Positions 24,901 to 30,026 of a stretch of DNA of 30,026 nucleotides are shown here, in pieces. Origin of the DNA: a virus; IMG/VR virus record IMGVR_UViG_3300017987_000265, positions 1 through 30,026 of that record; one strand, given 5' to 3'. Positions within the stretch are counted from its first letter, which is position 1. Every line of letters starts with the position of its first letter. The position numbers were made by a program, and so were the translations under genes. Below the pieces are notes generated by a model. The model searched no databases, was not told the origin of the DNA, and worked only from the letters and a program-made list of their open reading frames with translations.

Positions 24901-26697
24901 AGGTGATATAAACACATCTTTTAGAAAATCTCCAACCTTACCTAATCCTCTAGATATAGACTCAGTATGAGCTTTTCCACTCTTTACTATCGCATCCTCA
25001 GAAACACGCATGGCATTGTATAACTTCTCATGCGGTACATCAACAAGTCTATCGACATCAATACCACTAATATTTTTGACAGCTTCGTCTGTAACGTCCT
25101 TCGCTATTTTTAGCGAAGCTTTACTTATGTCCTTACTAGTAGTTCTCACAGAGTTAATGGCGTTAGTAACTGCGTCCTTTATAGTATCAGTGATATCTAT
25201 AGGAGTGAAAGCTCCACCACCAGCCTGAGCTTTCACCGTAGGAATATGACGCTCTTTCTGTAATACAGCATCAATCTCCTTAGACATTAAATCTATACCT
25301 TCAACTACATGGTCGATAAGCTTAAGCTGAAACTTACCTAGTACGTCCAGTAAATCCTGCTCAAGTGACACAGCCACATTAGACATAATAAATTCTAGGT
25401 CATATTCCAAGTTAGACAATACGTCGTCACTTAAGTCAAATTTTATATCCTTAATAGTTGGAGCAAAATCTGGACTATCAGATATATCAGACGTAAGTTT
25501 TTTAATCACTGTCTTAGTCACATCAAACTTTTTAATACTAGCCTTTAGCTCATTCAGGTATTCATCTACCTTTGGAGCCTTAAAGTCAGGACGTAAATCA
25601 ATAGTTTTTATACAGGCATGTAATTCTGGAACTTTAGGTAAATCTGACTCCGTCCATTCCTCTACGAAACCTTTAATTAATGGGTATATTGGTAACTTTT
25701 TGGATATCTCGCCAGCAAAATCTTCCCACGTTTTACCAGAGGCAGGGATAAACCCATCCACAACCAACTGAACAGTTAAGCTATCCTGAATACTCTTAAC
25801 AAACGCATCTAAATCATTTACATTAGATAATTTTAAATCCACCGCAGCTTTTACGTCAATATTCAGAGTCTTAGGATTATAACCCTTTATGTTAAGTTTA
25901 GCATCAACAGTTATAGGTGAACCCACTATAGTTACTACTTTAAGTGCCGCTGGGATTTTAATTCTAGCCCCCTCACCAGTGCCAGCGCCTTTAGTTCCAC
26001 TAGGCGTAAAATCACTAGTTGTTGTAACAGATACCACCCGTAAATAAGTGTCTATGGGCTCACGCTGTATTTCGTCCCTTATCGACGCCATCGATGAAGA
26101 TAAATCTAATGTTACACTTAGGTCTTTAGGCAAATTTGACACAGCATCAGTGATAGGCTTAATACTATTAGCTATCTCGCTTCCTATATTAGAAACCGCT
26201 TTGTTTATGACGCTAGGTAACGTAACCAACAACAGAGTAGTTAACTCCTGTGCAGCATTACCTATCCCAATACCACCAATCGGAGCTTTCCGTACTCCTA
26301 ATGCGACAGCATCAGCTACTTCACTCACGATAACATCCTCGATATTACCTGATAATGAAGACACCCTAACTTTTAACGGTGTAGTTATATCAGCAGATAC
26401 CGTTTTAACTTTTTGTTGTATTTGGTTTTTTACATTTTTATAGAATGACTCAAGAGCTTTATCAAAACTATCATCGACCTTAATTTCCCCTACTGCGACA
26501 CTTACGTCAATCTCCTTCGATAAACTGCTTATAGAGTCCGTCATTTCTGATAACTTTTCGTCGATATTTTTACTAGCTTTGTCAATAGCCTTATCCCATG
26601 ATTTAGCTGCATCTTCTATCGTCTTTGTAAAAGACTGTATTGATTTTAGTGCGTCTACTGCGTCTAGCTTTAATGATAGCGATATTATGTCAGCCAT
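21934..26697 (-). CDS. Tail tape measure protein
   Basis: The 1587-aa protein is by far the longest in the window. Residues 1-800 are largely amphipathic helix and coiled coil, rich in Ser, Lys, Asp and Ile. A hydrophobic helical region around LGLLGGFSLIRTM (about 970-985) and a long Ala/Val/Ile-rich stretch (about 1320-1375) are typical membrane-active segments. Near the C-terminus SSPAMVGEKGKELVIAAP is the familiar tape measure motif (usually GExGPEA). It follows the tail assembly chaperone genes, as expected. At about 1.5 angstroms per residue it implies a tail of very roughly 240 nm, an inference. The ATG at 26697 uses SD GAGG at 26705-26708, which lies within the alternative hairpin of the leader element. 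Confidence 0.9.
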   Translation of the reverse strand: MADIISLSLKLDAVDALKSIQSFTKTIEDAAKSWDKAIDKASKNIDEKLSEMTDSISSLSKEIDVSVAVGEIKVDDSFDKALESFYKNVKNQIQQKVKTVSADITTPLKVRVSSLSGNIEDVIVSEVADAVALGVRKAPIGGIGIGNAAQELTTLLLVTLPSVINKAVSNIGSEIANSIKPITDAVSNLPKDLSVTLDLSSSMASIRDEIQREPIDTYLRVVSVTTTSDFTPSGTKGAGTGEGARIKIPAALKVVTIVGSPITVDAKLNIKGYNPKTLNIDVKAAVDLKLSNVNDLDAFVKSIQDSLTVQLVVDGFIPASGKTWEDFAGEISKKLPIYPLIKGFVEEWTESDLPKVPELHACIKTIDLRPDFKAPKVDEYLNELKASIKKFDVTKTVIKKLTSDISDSPDFAPTIKDIKFDLSDDVLSNLEYDLEFIMSNVAVSLEQDLLDVLGKFQLKLIDHVVEGIDLMSKEIDAVLQKERHIPTVKAQAGGGAFTPIDITDTIKDAVTNAINSVRTTSKDISKASLKIAKDVTDEAVKNISGIDVDRLVDVPHEKLYNAMRVSEDAIVKSGKAHTESISRGLGKVGDFLKDVFISPKVKDIIRKGLSTETRIKDLSEVSDTIDNIVKGLSDEFGDTKEALSSISNSIKKANEAAKDASSLFTKPEDVVSGFADAFNLMKESGDLMSKEIVKLPMTDFSKAYDSLLLLQKNIDEFSGIQEKFSGIPEFQSRMEKAQIMMGMVGTNLANTIEAFVQNIESIQEGLPLDADLSEVIALELESIGDKLRDVSIVIPTGVDAPAVRDFMESLDYLSVVLQNAGDGVETVGLQGLSKISSSINTVLKQLEYSSGSVNDYIDAMNRASVSVGAVPPQHQDVLTNTIMSMKNAVGSLKALGTTSGIVSGTFKSVANIVKRSGKKIDSAFGKLLKSGLGLLGGFSLIRTMVQGIDREYRAAQLGAAGGMYQPGKEAWWQQFRGAAIKGLTEEEISEMFGTAMMQKIFEAGERGVKQMELYTKLASESTQAWKVFGATAEGVGVLLGKTLRFAGVSMLGFTKVQEYMTMAMQKGRMSFLDAAAAIDVFRGRLAILETMGGDATLAIAGIEDAVATLTLVGMDAQDAIQTLSGMFDITNAQKFAGVFGLMGMNVMEFQTLLLRGDTQKALDALMTGLSKLPAESVLRFGTIWERITGLSRDALETMYAASTKWSDISEDMRKAQQEQEARLKSMAESPFIKMLNEQMDTFQMMVKVTGGRIRNVSDVFMLSLLPSLKRILPVVELIAEGLFKVVSVVASFGETLSYIVPTILAAVAALKTFSIVAAIAQSLVHPVAAIAGIAAAVGVGAVVFGALKSVTPDEKSLRRVSEEMEAINAQYKERKKYEGMMPPAYGVGATRRQEWRMSNETYRFEGAVPGYQKGVAGIVSSPAMVGEKGKELVIAAPVSKMNAPGMQDVTSIFGKQTDYSNVLTKINDNVGSISRKLNDVTASTMKMVDNAQMEVERDRIRKIKEEDFRPLRKVPIIEKELLQTQGNGGLESKSELTDELIVSNNRLSTLIQRMITVLTDIKDNTEVTSKNTRKTRDVSLFHSKEGV

Positions 26698-26704
26698 TAC
26701 ACGT

Positions 26705-26763
26705 CCTCAACTACAGTTGTCGTCAAGGGGTAATTCGTTACTGGTTGCAAAAAACCCCTTGAC
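26705..26763 (-). promoter_or_regulatory. Leader RNA element, copy 2: switchable hairpins around the SD
   Basis: This is the second copy of the element at 13744-13799. Bases 26713-26763 match 13749-13799 at 49 of 51 positions. Hairpin I (26763-26722) keeps GTCAAGGGG against CCCCTTGAC; the two substitutions break its inner stem into a T-T internal loop. The SD-sequestering alternative is retained: CCTTGAC (26728-26722) can pair with GTTGAGG (26711-26705) using two G-U pairs, covering the GAGG SD of the tape measure gene. Confidence 0.6.
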
Positions 26764-26783
26764 GTTTTATCAATACATCTATT

Positions 26784-27101
26784 CTACCTTCTTCTAGGTC
26801 TATTTGCACTATTTCTTTTCGCCTCGCGCATCGCTTCCTCATGAGCTTTTTTCTCTTCCATTAGTTGGTGATGTAATCTTTGTATGTTCCATATGCGCTC
26901 ATCAGTTGGCATATCCATAACGGCAGTATAGTCGTAATTCTTTCCATAATACACCAAAAAGAACACTTGGTCGAATAAATCTCCGACATTACTACCTAGA
27001 TGGGCGAAAAAATTCAGCAGTAAATGGCATCTCGAATCTGTTCGCAAAACCACACGCAGGACAATCAATAAACAACGTAGTATCAATTCTACCATCCGCA
27101 T
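26784..27101 (-). CDS. C-terminal part of the tail assembly chaperone, +1 frame
   Basis: The open frame runs from 27101 to the stop at 26784-26786, overlapping the end of the preceding gene by 110 nt in the +1 frame. The part inside the overlap before about 27012 is a shadow. From there on it reads as a conserved-looking tail: DLFDQVFFLVYYGKNY, then VMDMPTDERIWNIQRL and a charged Lys/Glu/Arg helix ending in PRRR. T4 gp26-type proteins continue from their FFxP motif into just such a segment in the same frame. No ATG in this frame has an SD; the first ATGs after the overlap lie inside the conserved segment. I therefore expect it to be made as a frameshift fusion of about 482 aa rather than alone. 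A sequencing error is the alternative. Confidence 0.7.
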   Translation of the reverse strand: MRMVELILRCLLIVLRVVLRTDSRCHLLLNFFAHLGSNVGDLFDQVFFLVYYGKNYDYTAVMDMPTDERIWNIQRLHHQLMEEKKAHEEAMREAKRNSANRPRRR

Positions 27102-28233
27102 TTTGAATTGCTAGACGCAACGTATTAGCATCACCAGCAATCATGTTCTTAACGTACTCAACTTTTGCGTCGAAGTCAGATACTTCCATACCATTAATAC
27201 CTACAATGGATAACGCCAAACGGTAAATATTTGAAGGGTCACCTTCGTCAGTAGACTGCATCTTGAGTCTTTTGGCGTATTTGGCGATAGTCTCTTCGTC
27301 TCTACCACGCAATAGCCTAAAATGAATGTAATCACCAGAACGTGGTAAATCAACTTCAAACGGCTCTTCAGCATCCTCGTCCATAAAATTCATAGATAAA
27401 TCAGACGATATATCTATAATTGTTTTTGGGTTGTAGTAATTACATGAAGCACACGTAAACGGTATTTCGTATTCAGAGCCATAAGAAAATGTTCGGATAT
27501 AAAGAAGTACAGCAAATCTGTCATTTATTGTTAAGTCAATAGGACTAAGCTTAGCCTTATCGTCATCAACAATGCAACTGTCCAATATTTTATTGATATG
27601 CGCCAACGAGTCACCAGGAGAATACAATAACGACTCCTCCTTCGTGGTCATAGGGCATATATCTATTCTACCATCAACATAAGCACCTACGCTGCGATAT
27701 GGAATACCTTTTGACGGTAACTGCCCAACAAATCTTCGTATATGTGCTGGTTTCTGCTGCACGTAAGATACAGGTTGTTGAATAGGTGGTTGTTGAATAG
27801 GTGGTTGTTGAATAGGTGGTTGTTGAATAGGTGGTTGTTGAATAGGTGGTTGTTGAATAGGTGGTTGCGATTGATAATCGTAATTATCATCTTCTGCGCT
27901 CTCGTCGTACTCATCCTGTTCAACGTAATCATTTGCGGGAATTTCGTCAGTAATGTTACTAACATTACCAGGAACATCACCTGTTACATCAGTAACTTTC
28001 GAAGACACTTTAACTTTTGGTCTTTTACCCCTAATAGGTGGGATTGGTGACGCAGACGGTGGGACAAAACTTTCTCTGGAAGCACCCATGTTTGTTAGAT
28101 GCTCCATAAGCTCTGGAGGTATATTTTTAGCCTTCTCAGAACCTATTACAGTAGGAAATGATTTAGGAACACTTTGCTCGGGATTTCCTTTCGATAAAGG
28201 ACGTCTTTTCTTAGGTCTACTACCTTTAGTCAT
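26992..28233 (-). CDS. T4 gp26-like baseplate/tail assembly chaperone with zinc ribbon
   Basis: The 413-aa protein starts at ATG 28233 (SD AAAGGAG). Residues 1-160 are disordered: a Lys/Arg-rich start, an acidic stretch (about 100-120) and six PPIQQ repeats (123-154). The folded part (about 165-413) has LPSKGIPY (172-179), MTTKEESLL (195-203), and two cysteine pairs C261/C264 (CASC) and C391/C394 (CPAC) that form a probable zinc ribbon. It ends shortly after FTAEFFRPS. This is the pattern of the T4 gp26-type family encoded just before tape measure genes. T4 gp26 is about 208 aa, so the N-terminal extension is unusual. It probably acts during tail assembly together with the +1-frame fusion product. 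Confidence 0.8.
   Translation of the reverse strand: MTKGSRPKKRRPLSKGNPEQSVPKSFPTVIGSEKAKNIPPELMEHLTNMGASRESFVPPSASPIPPIRGKRPKVKVSSKVTDVTGDVPGNVSNITDEIPANDYVEQDEYDESAEDDNYDYQSQPPIQQPPIQQPPIQQPPIQQPPIQQPPIQQPVSYVQQKPAHIRRFVGQLPSKGIPYRSVGAYVDGRIDICPMTTKEESLLYSPGDSLAHINKILDSCIVDDDKAKLSPIDLTINDRFAVLLYIRTFSYGSEYEIPFTCASCNYYNPKTIIDISSDLSMNFMDEDAEEPFEVDLPRSGDYIHFRLLRGRDEETIAKYAKRLKMQSTDEGDPSNIYRLALSIVGINGMEVSDFDAKVEYVKNMIAGDANTLRLAIQNADGRIDTTLFIDCPACGFANRFEMPFTAEFFRPSR
27004..27015 (-). other. Candidate +1 ribosomal frameshift site
   Basis: On the minus strand the frame reads GAA TTT TTT CGC (27015-27004). A Phe tRNA on the second TTT could slip one base forward onto TTC with full pairing, then continue GCC CAT CTA into the downstream frame. 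The 0-frame stop TAG is at 26994-26992, 12 nt beyond the T run. A +1 slip at AGG-TAG (26997-26992) is a second option. A -2 shift would reach the same frame. Confidence 0.5.
27773..27867 (-). repeat. 15-bp tandem repeat encoding PPIQQ x6
   Basis: The plus strand carries six copies of AATAGGTGGTTG spaced every 15 bp with TTG between them, plus a partial flank. The copies are identical. It is in frame inside the chaperone gene and encodes Pro-Pro-Ile-Gln-Gln repeats in the disordered N-terminal region. Perfect identity suggests recent expansion by slippage. Confidence 0.95.
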
Positions 28234-28382
28234 AACACACTCCTTTCAACTTATTTGACTCTTATGAGCCGTTATAGGATGATTCTCATGCAAAAATGTA
28301 TGTTTGTTAAAGATTTACTCTAACTGGGCTGAACCTAAAGCCCTCTATCCCGTCAGCAAATGCGTCCAGGACTATTTTATTA
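28234..28382 (-). other. 149-nt gap between tail tube and chaperone genes
   Basis: The tail tube gene ends in three consecutive TAA stops. I see no strong promoter. A short inverted repeat GGGCT/AGCCC (minus strand, about 28328-28345) has an 8-nt loop and no U tract. A +1-frame open stretch reads through to a stop at 28307-28309 and encodes the protein-like NKIVLDAFADGIEGFRFSP, but it has no ATG. The SD of the chaperone gene lies at the left end. Confidence 0.5.
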
Positions 28383-29006
28383 TTACTTAGTTGGGGTTGG
28401 TAAACCCCTCTCAACGTCAGCACCAGTACGTTCAAATACTAAAGGAACAACCCTGTCGGCTTTTAACGACACGGTTATCCTAACGTAGTCTCCACCAGTA
28501 TGGTCAATATCCCCTCGCTCAATTCTAGACGGATAGCAACCTTCTAGCCTATACCATCGATTACTATCAATCTCGCCATCCGTTCCAAACAACATAACAT
28601 ATGCGTATTGTTTGTACTTAGCCGCTTTATGCGCAGCGCCACTTAATGGGTTAAACGTCATAGCCCACCACGCATCTAAAATATCAGCCACGTCACTTGT
28701 AACAAAGTCTCGAAGTACCCAGTTAGTATCATCAACAATAGCCTTTCCTGGAAACTTAACAGTCTCAAGAAACCACCCCATTGTTATGACTTCAACGCCG
28801 TAGCCTGGGAGATTACATGAATCTATAGACATAGCCAACATAATCTCTGGATTAGATAAACTCGAACGTATAATCTCGCTAAAGTTCATGACAGATACGT
28901 TAAAATTAACGTATATTGTGCCAACACTAGTACGCTGTGGTTCTCGTGTTACTTTACCAGTTGTTGAATACTTGCCGAGAAAATCAGCACTTAATGGTAT
29001 CGTCAT
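28383..29006 (-). CDS. Tail tube protein, paralogue 3
   Basis: This 207-aa gp19-like tail tube protein starts at ATG 29006 with a weak SD (AGGTG). It contains LPGYGVEVITMGWFLETVKFPGKAI (about 66-90, seen as two blocks), a DFV motif near 101-103, and GCYPSRIERGDIDHTGGDY (about 156-174) followed by VRITVSLKADRVV. These blocks align with the two genes upstream. Tube proteins stack as hexameric rings inside the sheath to form the DNA conduit. The N-terminus and C-terminus differ most among the three copies, where ring-ring contacts are usually made. It follows paralogue 2 by only 7 nt, so all three are co-transcribed. Confidence 0.8.
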   Translation of the reverse strand: MTIPLSADFLGKYSTTGKVTREPQRTSVGTIYVNFNVSVMNFSEIIRSSLSNPEIMLAMSIDSCNLPGYGVEVITMGWFLETVKFPGKAIVDDTNWVLRDFVTSDVADILDAWWAMTFNPLSGAAHKAAKYKQYAYVMLFGTDGEIDSNRWYRLEGCYPSRIERGDIDHTGGDYVRITVSLKADRVVPLVFERTGADVERGLPTPTK

Positions 29007-29013
29007 ACTACAC

Positions 29014-29640
29014 CTATTTAGTTAATTTACTAACTGCGTCAGTTAAATTTAATGGTGATGTTCCACCAGGAAGGTATTTAGCTGCTCCACTACCAAGTTT
29101 ACCTTCCATAAACCACGGCACAACCCTATCCACAGAGAAAGTTACTGTAATTCTAACATAGTCAGACGTATTCTGGTCTAAATCACCGCGAGCTATATGC
29201 GACGGAAAACATCCTTTGAGAAGATAATACCGCATATTCTCACCTGCTGTGTCGTATATAACAGCATATGCATCTTTCTTAATAGTATACGCCATCTCCA
29301 TCTCACCATTACCTGGACTATACACTTGGTTGAACCATTTGTCTATGGCAAGCATACCGTCACCATCAACGAAGTCCTTTATAGTCATGTCAATATCGTC
29401 AAACACAGACTTCCCAGCAAAGCTAACAAATTCATTAAAATAACCTACTTGGATATCCTCTGTGCCATAAGACGGAAGACGCAACGTATCTATGGCTAGC
29501 GCCAACACTTTAGGGTCATTTATCACAATCCCATCTATTAATGGAACATATAAAAACCCACTATTCTGACGCTGTGGCTCAAACTCTCTTTCCTTAATAA
29601 AGGAGTCTGCGTGAAATTCTATGCTGCTTGGAGTAGTCAT
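29014..29640 (-). CDS. Tail tube protein, paralogue 2
   Basis: The 208-aa protein starts at ATG 29640 (SD AGGAGG, 5 nt spacing); a TTG directly upstream is in frame but sits in the SD spacing. It shares with the neighbouring copies LRLPSYGTEDIQVGYFNEFV, FAGKSVFDD, IKDFVDGDG and GCFPSHIARGDLDQNTSDY followed by VRITVTFSVDRVV. That is the pattern of gp19-like contractile tail tube proteins. The last ~30 residues are Gly/Pro/Thr-rich and end in a short helix. The tube call is based on the paralogous set, the position before chaperone and tape measure, and the beta-rich pattern. Confidence 0.8.
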   Translation of the reverse strand: MTTPSSIEFHADSFIKEREFEPQRQNSGFLYVPLIDGIVINDPKVLALAIDTLRLPSYGTEDIQVGYFNEFVSFAGKSVFDDIDMTIKDFVDGDGMLAIDKWFNQVYSPGNGEMEMAYTIKKDAYAVIYDTAGENMRYYLLKGCFPSHIARGDLDQNTSDYVRITVTFSVDRVVPWFMEGKLGSGAAKYLPGGTSPLNLTDAVSKLTK

Positions 29641-29649
29641 CAAATCCTC

Positions 29650-30026
29650 CTAGTACGCCTGTTTGTTGAAACCAACCTTTAACTTTTTACCAAGGTCTAT
29701 AGGCTGGGTAATATTTCGAGAATTAAAATCCCTACTATTGGGATATGTTCCAGCACCAGATAAACCCCAGTCTTTAAGCTCATCCTCTGGAACCCGATAT
29801 AGCTTATCTATAGCTAGCGTTACATTAATTTTAACATAATCAGAAGAATTACCATCAATATTTCCAAAATTTACACTTATTGGAAAACAAATCATACGAT
29901 AATACCGTGAGAGATTACCTGTAGGGTCTATAAGACAAACAAAGGTATTGACACGGTACGCTATCTTTGGATTAATAGCCCCATTATATTCGTTGTAAAT
30001 AAGATACAACCACTTATCAATTATCC
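29650..30026 (-). CDS. Tail tube protein, paralogue 1 (5' end outside window)
   Basis: The frame is open from the right edge to the stop at 29650, covering about 125 residues of the C-terminal part. The edge residues (IIDKWLYLIYNEYNG) align with AIDKWFNQVYSPGNG in paralogue 2. ICFPISVNFGNIDGNSSDY followed by VKINVTLAIDKLY aligns with the signature block of the other two copies. It is the most divergent of the three, ending in a basic tail (KKLKVGFNKQAY). The gene is cut by the window edge, so its start cannot be given. An internal TTG at 30009 is not the real start. Confidence 0.78.
   Translation of the reverse strand, partial: IIDKWLYLIYNEYNGAINPKIAYRVNTFVCLIDPTGNLSRYYRMICFPISVNFGNIDGNSSDYVKINVTLAIDKLYRVPEDELKDWGLSGAGTYPNSRDFNSRNITQPIDLGKKLKVGFNKQAY

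Noticed and set aside
23063-24970. Plus-strand open frames opposite the tape measure gene
   Set aside because: Low-complexity Ser/Ala/Ile-rich translations that arise from the minus-strand coding bias; no SD or family pattern.
27773-27867. CRISPR-like repeat array
   Set aside because: The units are 15 bp, directly joined without unique spacers, and in frame as PPIQQ codons.
27742-28050. Plus-strand frame with repeated RWLLN
   Set aside because: It is the antisense of the PPIQQ repeat and has no translation signal.
1-30026. tRNA genes, integrase or attachment site
   Set aside because: No cloverleaf-like intergenic sequence and no recombinase were seen; intergenic gaps are too short for tRNAs except 28234-28382, which does not fold that way.

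Overview
This window is a piece of a tailed bacteriophage genome with a contractile (myovirus-type) tail. Every convincing gene lies on the minus strand, so the map reads right to left. The DNA is AT-rich by eye. Genes abut or overlap by a few bases and mostly have clear Shine-Dalgarno (SD) sequences, which points to a bacterial host with standard translation signals. The host cannot be named from this sequence. No tRNA, rRNA, CRISPR array, integrase or insertion sequence was seen.

Tail and baseplate region (30026 down to 6416). Three tandem tail-tube paralogues come first. Next is a proline-rich, zinc-ribbon T4 gp26-like protein whose C-terminal part lies in the +1 frame. This is the position where contractile phages encode frameshifted tail assembly chaperones. 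It is followed by a 1587-aa tape measure protein, a probable tube/baseplate junction protein, a gp53/LysM-like wedge protein, an enlarged gp27/gpD-like hub, an OB-fold/beta-helix spike, gp25, a gp6/gpJ-like wedge protein, a gpI-like wedge protein, a 381-aa baseplate-associated protein and a beta-helix tail fibre or tailspike. The order follows the P2/T4 logic of tube, chaperone, tape measure, hub, spike, wedge and fibre. Three adjacent wedge/peripheral proteins share about a dozen copies of one beta-rich module.

Replication region (6375 down to 1). A near-consensus sigma-70 promoter reads into a small helix-turn-helix protein, an SF2 helicase (UvsW-like motifs), an unrecognised 202-aa protein, a DnaB-type helicase, a DnaG-type Toprim primase, a small Cys-cluster protein, and the N-terminal part of a uracil-DNA glycosylase fused to a DEDD exonuclease start. 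The last is probably the front of an SPO1-like DNA polymerase and continues past the left edge.

The most unusual signal is a 51-nt element present twice (49/51 identical), at 13749-13799 and 26713-26763, in the leaders of the gpI-like gene and the tape measure gene. Each copy can form a long hairpin that leaves the SD free, or a mutually exclusive shorter hairpin that buries the SD. The shorter hairpin is kept at the second copy by G-U wobbles although its 3' arm differs. This looks like a paired translational switch or a protein-binding RNA site. The second notable signal is the probable +1 frameshift in the tail assembly chaperone.
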